NCBI RefSeq assembly: GCF_002262885.1
Contig: NZ_NKYF01000003.1
Span: 314,382 to 378,381 of the forward strand
Direction: 5' to 3'
Length of the DNA stretch: 64,000 bases
Origin: Pseudonocardia sp. MH-G8
Lineage (GTDB): Bacteria > Actinomycetota > Actinomycetes > Mycobacteriales > Pseudonocardiaceae
A program made the position numbers and the translations under genes. The notes below the pieces were generated by a model, which was not told the origin of the DNA, did no database searches, and worked only from the letters and a program-made list of their open reading frames with translations. This document shows, piece after piece, positions 55,118 through 63,875 of this stretch. Position 1 is the first letter of the stretch. Every line of letters starts with the position of its first letter.

Positions 55118-58100
55118 GTGTCTAAGCTGCCCTCCGTGCTCTCGCCCGCCCGGACGGACCCCCCTTCCGGGCCGGGCAGCTCCCAGGGCCCGCACCGCGG
55201 CGGCTCGGACGGCGCCGCCACCCCCGCCAGTCCGGCGCGCGGCCCGCGGACGGCGGCCGGGCTGCTCGGCCTGCTCACCGTGCTCGCCGCGGTGGCGTTC
55301 CCGCTCGCACCGGTGCAGCAACCGGTCGTCGCCTACTCCTGGACGGCCACCGACGGCCCCACCGCGATCCCGCTGCTGCCCTACCAGCCGGTCGAGCTGA
55401 CCGCCCGCACCACCTGCGCCACGGTCCGCGACGCGCCCGCCGGGCAGGTCCTGCTCTCCACCGTGCCGCTGCGGGCCGACCCGGCGGCCGAGCCGCTGCA
55501 GGGGCTGCGGCTCACCGCCGAGGACGGGCGGCTGCGGGTCGCGAGCACCGGGGTCGACCTCGGCGCGGTCGAGGTGCCGGCGGGCGGCTGCGAACTGTCC
55601 GTCGTCAGCGGCACCGCACGGACGTCCGTGCTGGTCGACGGCACGCCGGTGCTCGTCCGCGAGGGCGACGTGCGGCCGAACGTCGCGGGGGCGTTCTCCG
55701 AGGCGGCAGCCGGCGTCGACGTGGCGCTGCAGGCCGACACCCGCTTCGCCACCACGATCTCCCCGCTGAAGACGGCGATCGGCGTCGTCGGCGTGCTCGC
55801 GCTGCTCGGCGCGCTCCTCGCGCTCCGCGCTGCCGACCGCGCCGTCACACCGGCGGTGCGGCTGCTGCCCCGGCGGTGGTGGCGACCACGGCCGGTGGAC
55901 GCGGCCGTCACCGCGGGCCTGGCCCTGTGGTGGGCCGTCGGAGCGGTCACCGTGGACGACGGCTTCATCGCCGGGATCGTGCGCAGCGCCGGCAGCAACG
56001 GGTTCATCGGCAACGCCTACCGCTGGCTGAACGCGCCGGAGGCCCCGTTCAGCTGGTTCTACGCGCTCTACCAGGCCTGGTCGCTGGTCTCGACCTCGGC
56101 ACCGTGGATGCGGGTGCCGTCCACCGTGCTGGGCCTGCTGACCTGGTGGCTGCTGTCGCGCCTCGTGGTGCCCCGGCTGGGCCGGTTCGCGACGCGGCCG
56201 TCCACCCCCTGGCTGGCCGCGCTGGCCTTCGCCACCTGGTGGGTCCCCTTCGGGCTGGGGCTGCGACCGGAGCCGTGGGTGGCGGTCGGGGCGCTCGCGG
56301 TCTTCGTCGCGGTCGAGCGCGCCGTGGCCACCTCGCGGGTGCTGCCGCTGGCGGTCGGGCTCGTCCTCGCCGGTGCCACCACCGCCGTGACGCCGGGTGG
56401 GCTGCTCGCGTTCACGCCGTTCGTCGCGGCGGCACTGCCGCTGCTGCGGCTGCTGCGCAGGCGCCGGGACCTGCACGTGCTTCCCCTGGTGGCCGCGCTC
56501 GTGGCCGCACCGGCCGCGGCGATGTTCCTCATGGTGCCCGACCAGAGCCTCGCCGGGATGCTGGAGGCCGTCCGGGTGCGCGCCGTCATCGGCGGGGGCG
56601 AGCCGTGGTACGCCGAGTTCGAGCGGTACGCGCACCTGCTCGAGCCCGAGTCCTTCCAGGGCGCCATCGGGCGCCGTGCCGCGGTGCTCGTCACGCTGCT
56701 CGCCGCGGCCGGGGTGCTGTGGGCACTCCCACGCGCCCGCGCCGGCATCGCGGCCGGACCCGCGCGGCGCCTGGTCGTGGGCCTGCTGCTGAGCGTCGCC
56801 ACGTTGACGCTGTCGCCGACCAAGTGGACGCAGCACTTCGGCGACCTCGGCGGGTACGGCGCCGCGGTGCTCGTGCTCGGCGCCGTCGCCTGGTCCGCGG
56901 CACCGCTGCGCGGCGCGCCCCGCACCCTGGCGGCCGGCTGGGCTGGTGCCACTGCGGTCGCCGCCGTGGTGGTGGCCGGCTACAACACCTGGCCCACCGT
57001 CGGAGCGTGGTTCGACCCGACGTTCAGCACGGTGGTGCCGCAGCTGGCCGGCGTGCCCGCACCGACGATCGTGCTGGTGTTGGGCGGCGCGGTCGTGGCC
57101 GGGCTGCTCGGCCGGTGGGCGTGGCACCGTGCGAGCGGCCCCGGGCACGGTGGCGCCGACACCGCGGCGCCACGCCGGCTGCCCGCACCCGCCACGATCG
57201 TCGCCGTACTGCTCGTGGGAGTGCTGGTACTGCAGGTGGGCGGGCTCGTCCGGGTCGCGGTCGCCCACCGGGACAGCTACACCCTCGCCGCCGACACCGC
57301 CGCCACGATCGCGGGCGAGCGCTGCGGGCTGCAGGCGCGGCTCTCGGCGGAGACCGACCCGGCCGCGGGCCTGCTGCCGATCGCGACCGGCGACCCGACC
57401 CGGCACGTCCTGCCCGTCGACGTGGGCGGGCGCACGCTGCCCGGGCTGGCGGTGGCCGGGCGCACGACGACCCCGTGGTTCGTCCTCGACGCGGAACAGC
57501 GCTCGCAGGCCCTGCCCGTGGTCGTGACCACCTCCGGATCGACCCGCCCGGGGGACGCGCTCCTCCTCGAGTTCGGCGACGGCGACCGGGTGCTCGAACA
57601 GAGGCGCCTCGACGCGGTGTCCGACGTCCCGCGCGACGTCCGCGAGCTCGCGCCACCCGGCGCCGACACCGTGCGGCTGACCATCGATGCACCGGTGTCC
57701 GGCGGCCGGCCGGGCGCCGTGGTGTCCTTGCCGCGCGTGCCGCGCCTGACACCGATGTCGCAGGTGCTGCCTGCGGGCAGCACCGCGATCCTCGACTGGC
57801 CGGTCGCGTTCCTGTTCCCCTGCCTCACCCCGGCGCCGCTGCCGCCCGGATCGGCCCCGCTCCCCGCGTGGCGCGTGGGCCCGCCGGCCGAGGACACCGC
57901 CGCCGGCATCACCTACCGGCCACGAACCGGTGGACCCTTCGCCGCACCACGACAACTGATCACCGAACGACGGATGGCCACCTACCTCACCGGCGATCCG
58001 CTCCGTGACGCCGCCCAGCTCTACCGGTGGATCCCGATCGGGCCACTCGCCGTGGCCCGGCCCACCACCACGGACCGCACGGTGGCGGGATGGCACCGCG

Positions 58101-58141
58101 ACGGGCACGCCCGGGTACCGGAGGTGGAGGGGGTCGGCTGA
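55118..58141 (+). CDS. emb: Arabinosyltransferase of the Emb family
   Basis: 1007 residues from GTG 55118, a little shorter than mycobacterial Emb proteins (about 1,090). An N-terminal helix and the extracytoplasmic jelly-roll (VQQPVVAYSWTATDGPTAIPLLPYQPVELTARTTCATV) precede the GT-C core, whose metal motif Asp280-Asp281 is in AVTVDDGFIAGIVRSAG, followed by WLNAPEAPFSWFYALYQAWSL. About a dozen helices run to residue 710; the C-terminal carbohydrate-binding module (LPVDVGGRTLPGLAVAGRTT, PDRTVAG-like end) closes the protein. Emb enzymes build arabinan from decaprenyl-phospho-arabinose and are the target of ethambutol. Only one emb gene is seen; aftA is not adjacent. Confidence 0.93.
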   Translation: MSKLPSVLSPARTDPPSGPGSSQGPHRGGSDGAATPASPARGPRTAAGLLGLLTVLAAVAFPLAPVQQPVVAYSWTATDGPTAIPLLPYQPVELTARTTCATVRDAPAGQVLLSTVPLRADPAAEPLQGLRLTAEDGRLRVASTGVDLGAVEVPAGGCELSVVSGTARTSVLVDGTPVLVREGDVRPNVAGAFSEAAAGVDVALQADTRFATTISPLKTAIGVVGVLALLGALLALRAADRAVTPAVRLLPRRWWRPRPVDAAVTAGLALWWAVGAVTVDDGFIAGIVRSAGSNGFIGNAYRWLNAPEAPFSWFYALYQAWSLVSTSAPWMRVPSTVLGLLTWWLLSRLVVPRLGRFATRPSTPWLAALAFATWWVPFGLGLRPEPWVAVGALAVFVAVERAVATSRVLPLAVGLVLAGATTAVTPGGLLAFTPFVAAALPLLRLLRRRRDLHVLPLVAALVAAPAAAMFLMVPDQSLAGMLEAVRVRAVIGGGEPWYAEFERYAHLLEPESFQGAIGRRAAVLVTLLAAAGVLWALPRARAGIAAGPARRLVVGLLLSVATLTLSPTKWTQHFGDLGGYGAAVLVLGAVAWSAAPLRGAPRTLAAGWAGATAVAAVVVAGYNTWPTVGAWFDPTFSTVVPQLAGVPAPTIVLVLGGAVVAGLLGRWAWHRASGPGHGGADTAAPRRLPAPATIVAVLLVGVLVLQVGGLVRVAVAHRDSYTLAADTAATIAGERCGLQARLSAETDPAAGLLPIATGDPTRHVLPVDVGGRTLPGLAVAGRTTTPWFVLDAEQRSQALPVVVTTSGSTRPGDALLLEFGDGDRVLEQRRLDAVSDVPRDVRELAPPGADTVRLTIDAPVSGGRPGAVVSLPRVPRLTPMSQVLPAGSTAILDWPVAFLFPCLTPAPLPPGSAPLPAWRVGPPAEDTAAGITYRPRTGGPFAAPRQLITERRMATYLTGDPLRDAAQLYRWIPIGPLAVARPTTTDRTVAGWHRDGHARVPEVEGVG

Positions 58142-58247
58142 CCCCCGTCCGGCCCAACGCCCGGCCGGGACGCAGAATGACGTCCGGAGCCTCCCGCCCG
58201 ACCGCGGGAGCGAGAAGATCGCACCGACCGGAGGACGGCCGCCCCGC

Positions 58248-60167
58248 ATGCTTCGCACATCGGACAGCACGGATCGGGCGCAGAACCCGCCCGCCGCCCA
58301 GCAGCACCCGCAGGCGCGCGACGGCGGCACGCCGGCCCGGTTGCTCGCCCAGCGCGGCTTGTTCTTCGGCCCCACCGCACTCGTGCCCGAGGACCTCTAC
58401 TCCGCGGTCGAGAAGGGCACCGCCCGGCGCGAGCGCGACCGGGTGACGCTCGCCCCGGGGGCCCGGGTGAGCACCAACAGCTACTTCGGGCGGTTCCACG
58501 CCACCTACTGGCAGCGTTGGACCGACGTCGGCGAGGTCGAGGTGTCGGCGGTGGCCGCCGGCTCCGGCCGGATCCGGCTGATGGCGTCGGACACCAACAA
58601 GGTGTGGCGCATCGTGGCGTCCTGCGACGTGCGGGACGCGGACGCCACCCCCGTGCGCCTGGTCGGCGCGATCGACCGCTTCGTCGACGGCGGCGGCATG
58701 TGGCTCGAGATCACCACCGAGACCGGCGAGCTCACCGTGTCGGACGTGCGCTGGACGGTGGCCGCCACCCGCCCGGTGCCGCCCACGGACGTCGCCATCT
58801 GCACGTTCAACCGGGTCGACGACTGCCTGAACACGCTGCAGGCGCTGGCCGACGACCCCGGCGCGCAGGAATGCGTCCGCACGGTCTACGTCGTGGACCA
58901 GGGCAGCGACCCGGTCGAGTCGCGCGAGCGGTTCGCCGGGATCGCCGAGGCGCTGGGCGAACGCCTGAGGTACCTGCGCCAGCGCAACCTGGGCGGCGCG
59001 GGCGGCTTCACCCGCGGAATGTTCCACGCCACCGAGGGCGCCCCCGAGGAGCACGCCGACGTCCTGTTCATGGACGACGACGTGCTGCTCGAGCCGGAGA
59101 TCCTCGTGCGGCTCACGGCCTTCGCGGCGAGCACGCGCGAGCCCACCATCGTCGGCGGGCAGATGCTCAACCTGCTGCACCCCGGCCACCTGCACATCTC
59201 GGCCGAGTACGCCGACCCCGAGCAGCTCCAGATGGGCCTCAAGGTTCCCGGCGCCCTGCGCGAGGCCTACCTGCTCGGCGAGGACGAGCGGCGGTTGCCC
59301 GTCAACCAGGAGCGGCGCGTCGACACCGAGTACAACGGCTGGTGGTCCTGCCTGATCCCGGCAGCGGTCGTGCGCGCCGTCGGCTACCCGCTGCCCCTGT
59401 TCCTGCAGTGGGACGACATCGAGTACGGCTACCGGGCCCGCGCCCACGGCTTCCCCACCGTCTCCCTCCCCGGCGCCGGCGTCTGGCACGCCGACTTCGG
59501 CTGGAAGGACGGCGACGAGTGGCAGCGCTACTTCACCATCCGCAACGGGCTGATCATGGCGGCGCTGCACAGCGGCTTCTCCGTCCCGAAGCTCACCCGA
59601 CGGCTCGGCCAGCTGCTGTCGCACCAGTTGGTGGCGATGCAGTACGGGATGTCGGCCACCCTGCTGAAGGCCGTCGAGGACTTCCTGCACGGCCCCGAGG
59701 CGCTCTGGGACGGCTCGGCGGGTGCGCTCGCCGAGGTGCGCAAGATCCGGGCGGAGTACCCGGAGACCGTCATGCACCCGATGTCCGAGGCCCAGGGCGA
59801 CTTCCGGGAGCGGCAGGTGGTCCGGGCGGCCAACGAGCCCGGCTCCGAGACCCTGACCTGGCTGAAGCGCGCCGCGTTCCACCTGGCCGGGCGCGCGGTG
59901 CACCGCATCGGGTCCGTGCCGGCCGGGGACGCGCACTGGTGGCACGTCTCCACGTTCGAGCGCGCGATCGTCACGGACATGTCCGAGCAGGGGTTCCGGG
60001 TGCGCACCCGCGACAAGCAGACCGCGCTGGAGCTCGCCCGGCGCGCAGCCCACACGTTGCGCCGCTTCGTGCGCGAGGGGCCCGCGGTCGCGGCCCGCTA
60101 CCGCGCGGAGGCCGGGCGCCTGTCCAGCCGGGAGAACTGGGCGAGGCTGTACGGGATGGACGACTGA
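58248..60167 (+). CDS. GlfT2-type galactofuranosyltransferase paralog
   Basis: 639 residues from ATG 58248. The N-terminal beta-sandwich (STNSYFGRFHATYWQRWTDVGEVEVSAVAAG, FVDGGGMWLEITTETGELTVSDVRW), GT-A core (DVAICTFNRVDDCLNTLQAL, VYVVDQGSDPVESRE, LRQRNLGGAGGFTRGMFHATEG, VLFMDDDVLLEPEILVRL, QMLNLLHPGHLHI), YNGWWSCLIPAAVV and LFLQWDDIEYGYRARAHG, with His in GVWHADFGWKDG, retain every catalytic element of Mtb GlfT2, including the DDD site and WDD. It is more divergent from Rv3808c than 60306-62318 is. It runs from emb towards glfT2. A second galactan polymerase or a differently linked Galf enzyme are both possible. Confidence 0.88.
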   Translation: MLRTSDSTDRAQNPPAAQQHPQARDGGTPARLLAQRGLFFGPTALVPEDLYSAVEKGTARRERDRVTLAPGARVSTNSYFGRFHATYWQRWTDVGEVEVSAVAAGSGRIRLMASDTNKVWRIVASCDVRDADATPVRLVGAIDRFVDGGGMWLEITTETGELTVSDVRWTVAATRPVPPTDVAICTFNRVDDCLNTLQALADDPGAQECVRTVYVVDQGSDPVESRERFAGIAEALGERLRYLRQRNLGGAGGFTRGMFHATEGAPEEHADVLFMDDDVLLEPEILVRLTAFAASTREPTIVGGQMLNLLHPGHLHISAEYADPEQLQMGLKVPGALREAYLLGEDERRLPVNQERRVDTEYNGWWSCLIPAAVVRAVGYPLPLFLQWDDIEYGYRARAHGFPTVSLPGAGVWHADFGWKDGDEWQRYFTIRNGLIMAALHSGFSVPKLTRRLGQLLSHQLVAMQYGMSATLLKAVEDFLHGPEALWDGSAGALAEVRKIRAEYPETVMHPMSEAQGDFRERQVVRAANEPGSETLTWLKRAAFHLAGRAVHRIGSVPAGDAHWWHVSTFERAIVTDMSEQGFRVRTRDKQTALELARRAAHTLRRFVREGPAVAARYRAEAGRLSSRENWARLYGMDD

Positions 60168-60187
60168 GCGACACACGTGCGCTGAAA

Positions 60188-60273
60188 CCCCGACTCGCGG
60201 GAGCCAGACCCCGACTCGCGGGAGGCGGGCGCCCGCCTCCCGCGAGTCGGGCATCCCTGCCCGCGAGTCGGGG
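60188..60273. terminator. Nested palindrome of CCCGACTCGCGGG units between convergent glfT2-type genes
   Basis: Four units: two forward (from 60188 and 60209) and two inverted (ending 60251 and 60273). The inner pair forms a perfect 42-bp palindrome (60210-60251, 21-base arms, no loop); the outer pair adds perfect 14-base arms (60188-60201 with 60260-60273). Flanks also match partly (CACACGTGCGC and GCGCGTGTGTCG). Location between two convergent stops (60167 and 60306) fits a bidirectional terminator. Confidence 0.75.
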
Positions 60274-60305
60274 TGTGGGTGCGCGTGTGTCGCGCGGCCC
60301 TGTCG

Positions 60306-62318
60306 TCAGCGGCGGTCGAAGACCTCGCGCGCCCAGGCCTCCCGGCTGGAGAGCTCCGGCAGCGCGTCGCGGTAGCGCCGCCGCAGTTCCGGCCAGGCCT
60401 TCGCGATCTCCCGGCACTGGCCGATCGCGGTCCTGAGCATGGCGCGGAACATCGCCGGGTCGCGACGGCGGAACGTCACGCCTCGCCCGTCGGGGGTCGA
60501 GACGGTGGCCGAGTCGAGCCGGGACAGCACGAACCACTGCGCGTTGCGGGCGGGCACGTTGCGCTGCGGCACCGCGTGGTGGGACGGGTCGGGAGCACGC
60601 AGGTTGTGCAGCACGCTCTGCGCGAGGCCCTTCACGGTGCCGACCTTGCCCTTCGGCGGCAGCGGGAACAGCTGGGCGGACAGGGCGTCCAGGTCGGACA
60701 GCGGCACCTGCGTGGCGGAGTCCAGCGGGCGGCCGTCGTCGTACTCGGCACGCTTGGCACGAACCGCAGCCAGCACCGTGGGCAGCGTCGGGAACAGCCG
60801 CTCCGGCCCGTCGAGGAAATCGCGCAGGGCCATCTCCTGCAGCGCCACCGCGGAGTACTCCAGCAGCAACAGGTGGCGCAGCGTGCGCTTGAGCGTGTCG
60901 CGCAGCAGCGCCGTGGGGTTCTCGGGGCCGTGCAGCGTGGCCGCGACGAACCGGTTCCGGTAGTGGAAGTAGGCCTGCCAGTCGCTGGTGTCGTCCTTCT
61001 CCAGGAACGACATGTGCCAGATCGCGATCCCCGGCACGGTGGCCGTGCGGTAGCCCTTCGCGCGGGCACGCAGGCCGTACTCGGTGTCGTCGCACTTGAT
61101 GAACAGCGGCAGCGGCATGCCGACGTCTTCGGCCACCGCCCGCGGGATCAGGCACATCCACCAGGCGTTGTAGTCGACGTCGGTGCGCCGGTGCAGCCAC
61201 GGTGTCTGGCGCAGCGTCTGGTCGGCCAGGTCGTGGTGCGGTTCGGTGCCGGGCGCATTGCGCCACAGCAGCGTGCCGCGGTCGACGACCTCGCCCATCG
61301 TCGAGAGCTGCGAGCGCGCCTGCAGCGACAGCATCTGCCCGCCCACGAGCATCGGCTCGCGGGAGTAGCGGGAGAACGCGACGGCGCGCAGCACCGAATC
61401 CGGCTCGAGCAGGATGTCGTCGTCCATGTAGAGGATCTGCTCGCAGTCGGTGTGCTCGAGCGCCTCGTACATGATCCGGGCGTAACCACCGGACCCACCG
61501 AGGTTCGGCTGGTCGATGATCCGCAGCTTGTCCCCGAGCAGCGCCGCGGCCTGCTCGAAGCCCGGCTCGTCGCGCACCTTCTTCGTGCCCTGGTCGGGCA
61601 CGATCACCGCGGTGAGCGCCTCCCGCACCAACGGGTCCTCGCCGAGCGCGGTGAGCGTGGCCACGCAGTCGGCGGGACGGTTGAAAGTGGGTGTGCCGAC
61701 CGTGACCGCGGCCCGGCCGGTCGGCTCGTCGGCGGCGTACCAGCCACCGGCGTGCAGCGTGAGGTCGCCCTCGGCCGTGGTGAGGTCGAACCAGTACCAG
61801 CCGCCGTCCTCGAACGGGCGCAGGTCCAGCGCCATGTCGATCTCGTGCCGGCCCGGCCCCTGCAGCACGGCCCCGCGCTCGAAGATCGGCGAGCCGTCGG
61901 ACTTCGTGCGGTAGACGTCGATCCGGCCGGTGCCCTCCAGCGAGAGCTTCAGGTGCACCTCGGTGAGCCGGCTCCAGCGCCGCCAGTAGGAGGCCGCGAA
62001 CGCGTTGAAGTAGGCACCGAAGGACACCTCGCTCTGCTCCGGCACCACTGCGGAGGTCCGCGAAGTGGTTCGCAGCCGGCGGGCGCTCACGGCCGAGCCG
62101 ACGAGCCCGATCTTCGCGGTGGATGCGCTCATGTCCGGGGTGGGCACCGTGCTGAGCCGGATCCCGGTCCGCTCGTCCATGTACAGCGAGCGCACGCTCA
62201 TGGGATCGCCGGTGCGGGGCAGGATCACCCGCTGCAGCAGGTTGCCACCGTGCGCCTGCGGTTCCGCCCCCGGTCGGGGCGACGGGGACGGACGGGTCGG
62301 CGTCTCGGAGATCGTCAT
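60306..62318 (-). CDS. glfT2: Galactofuranosyltransferase GlfT2
   Basis: 670 residues from ATG 62318 (Mtb 637). The N-terminus NLLQRVILPRTGDPMSVRSLYMDE and EVSFGAYFNAFAASYWRRWSRL match Rv3808c closely. GT-A core: VGTPTFNRPADCVATL, VIVPDQGTKKVRDEPGF, QPNLGGSGGYARIMYEAL, ILYMDDDILLEPDSVLR, QMLSLQ, DVDYNAWWMCLIPRAV; the C-terminus ends YRDALPELSSREAWA. GlfT2 polymerises galactan with alternating beta-1,5 and beta-1,6 links from UDP-Galf. Odd point: the tripeptide before the catalytic Asp pair reads IKCDDTEYG (Cys409) where Mtb has IKWDDADYG. No clear ribosome site; the start is chosen by homology. Confidence 0.93.
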   Translation of the reverse strand: MTISETPTRPSPSPRPGAEPQAHGGNLLQRVILPRTGDPMSVRSLYMDERTGIRLSTVPTPDMSASTAKIGLVGSAVSARRLRTTSRTSAVVPEQSEVSFGAYFNAFAASYWRRWSRLTEVHLKLSLEGTGRIDVYRTKSDGSPIFERGAVLQGPGRHEIDMALDLRPFEDGGWYWFDLTTAEGDLTLHAGGWYAADEPTGRAAVTVGTPTFNRPADCVATLTALGEDPLVREALTAVIVPDQGTKKVRDEPGFEQAAALLGDKLRIIDQPNLGGSGGYARIMYEALEHTDCEQILYMDDDILLEPDSVLRAVAFSRYSREPMLVGGQMLSLQARSQLSTMGEVVDRGTLLWRNAPGTEPHHDLADQTLRQTPWLHRRTDVDYNAWWMCLIPRAVAEDVGMPLPLFIKCDDTEYGLRARAKGYRTATVPGIAIWHMSFLEKDDTSDWQAYFHYRNRFVAATLHGPENPTALLRDTLKRTLRHLLLLEYSAVALQEMALRDFLDGPERLFPTLPTVLAAVRAKRAEYDDGRPLDSATQVPLSDLDALSAQLFPLPPKGKVGTVKGLAQSVLHNLRAPDPSHHAVPQRNVPARNAQWFVLSRLDSATVSTPDGRGVTFRRRDPAMFRAMLRTAIGQCREIAKAWPELRRRYRDALPELSSREAWAREVFDRR

Positions 62319-62683
62319 CGAGGAGGGGTCCTGTGTCGTCGAGGGCCGGGTCGGCGGGGCGCGCCCGTGCGCGCCCGGTGTCCGAGAGTAGCCACGCCGC
62401 ACGGGCCCCGTTCCCGGCGGGGCATCGGCGCGTCGTATCGGGCCCGTCCCGCTCGTGATCGTTCTGAGATCAGGGCCCGGCGCACTTCCCGGGGCGGCAA
62501 GCACGATCTCGCGCCGATCACGACACCGGAGATCGCCTGCATCCGCCAGGAACACCCTGTTCGGGACGTTCGGTGCGATCTCGGACGATCACGGGGCGGT
62601 TGCGGGCGGCGGGTGGTTGACTCCGGGAGGAGCGTCGGGAGGGCACGCGGTGAACGTCGGGAAGGTCGTCCGGGAGCAGGGTC
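62319..62683. other. Intergenic region with GTGATCG palindromic motifs
   Basis: 365 bases between the divergent glfT2 and MFS genes. Three copies of GTGATCG-N3/4-GAGATC occur at 62455-62471 (+), 62505-62521 (-) and 62577-62592 (-). The outer pair makes an imperfect inverted repeat of about 23 bases. No gene seen. Confidence 0.6.
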
Positions 62684-63856
62684 GTGCCTGAGGCCGGCAC
62701 GCTGCGGCGGCTCGTCGTCCCGGTGCTGCTGCCCGCCGCGGTGTTCGGCGTGGGGCAGGGCGCCGCCGTCCCGGTCGTGGCCCTGCAGGCCAGGGAGCTG
62801 GGCGCCTCGGTCGGCGTCGCCGGTCTCGTCGTCGCACTGCTCGGGCTGGGCCAGGTGCTCGGCGACCTCCCGGCGGGGCGCATCGTCGCCCGCATCGGCG
62901 AGCGCGCCGCCGTGCTGCTCGGCAGCGCCGTCGGCGCCGTCGGCGTGAGCCTCAGCCTGCTGTCCTGGTCGCCGGTCGTGCTCGGGATCGGCGTCGGCAT
63001 GTTCGGTGTGGCGAGCGCGGTGTGGGGGCTCGCCCGGCAGGCCTACATCATCGAGACGGTGCCGCTCGCCCAGCGGGCCCGGACGCTGTCGGCCATGGCG
63101 GGCCTGTCGCGCCTCGGCACGCTGCTCGGGCCGTTCCTCGGGGCCGCGGTCGTGCTCCTGCTCGGCCCGCGCGGTGGTTTCCTGGTGCAGTTCGTCGCCG
63201 TGCTGGTGGCGGCCGCGCTGATGGCCGCGATGCCGGGCATCGACGCCGACCGCCGCGCCGGCGGCCCGACCCGGACGCTGCGCGCGGTGCTCGCCGAGCA
63301 CCACCGGGTGCTGCGCACGCTCGGCACCGGCGCGCTCCTGATGGGCGCCGCACGCGCCTCCCGCATCGCGGTGCTGCCGCTGTGGGCCGACCACATCGGC
63401 CTCGACGCCGCCACCACCAGCCTGCTGTTCGGGGTCGGGGCCGCCGTCGACGTCGCACTGTCCTACCCGGCCGGGAGGTGGATGGACCTGCGCGGCCGCC
63501 GCCCCGTCGCCGTCGCGTCGCTGGTGGCGTTCGCCGCGGCCCACGTCGTGCTGCCGTTCGCGGGCGGCGTGGTGGCGCTCGGCGTCGTCGCCGTGCTGAT
63601 GGGCCTGGCCAACGGCCTGAGCAACGGCGTGATCATGACCCTGGGCGCCGACGCCGCACCGGTGCAGGGGCGCGCCGAGTTCCTGGGCGCCTTCCGGCTA
63701 TGCCACGACACCGGCATGCTGACCGGCCCCCTGCTGCTCGCCGCCGTCGCGGCCGTCGCCACCCTCGGAGCGGGCTCCGTGGTGCTGGGAGCGGTGTCGG
63801 CGCTCGGCGCTGCCGGCATGGCCCGCTGGGTGCCGCGCCGCCCGACGCAACGCTGA
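62684..63856 (+). CDS. MFS transporter
   Basis: 390 residues from GTG 62684, about 12 helices. Motif A-like LGDLPAGRIVARIGERAAVL between helices 2 and 3 and its second-half copy YPAGRWMDLRGRRPVAVAS are present; helix 5 has GLSRLGTLLGPFLGAAVVL (motif C-like). It resembles drug:H+ antiporters of the DHA1 group. It sits between glfT2 and glf, which are neighbours in mycobacteria, on the opposite strand, and so looks inserted. Substrate unknown. Confidence 0.9.
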   Translation: MPEAGTLRRLVVPVLLPAAVFGVGQGAAVPVVALQARELGASVGVAGLVVALLGLGQVLGDLPAGRIVARIGERAAVLLGSAVGAVGVSLSLLSWSPVVLGIGVGMFGVASAVWGLARQAYIIETVPLAQRARTLSAMAGLSRLGTLLGPFLGAAVVLLLGPRGGFLVQFVAVLVAAALMAAMPGIDADRRAGGPTRTLRAVLAEHHRVLRTLGTGALLMGAARASRIAVLPLWADHIGLDAATTSLLFGVGAAVDVALSYPAGRWMDLRGRRPVAVASLVAFAAAHVVLPFAGGVVALGVVAVLMGLANGLSNGVIMTLGADAAPVQGRAEFLGAFRLCHDTGMLTGPLLLAAVAAVATLGAGSVVLGAVSALGAAGMARWVPRRPTQR

Positions 63857-63875
63857 CCCGACGAGCGTTGCGGCG

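Noticed and set aside
54977..58375. 1,100-codon minus-strand open frame opposite emb
   Set aside because: Composition is His/Arg/Gly/Gln-rich shadow sequence; the plus strand encodes a full Emb protein.
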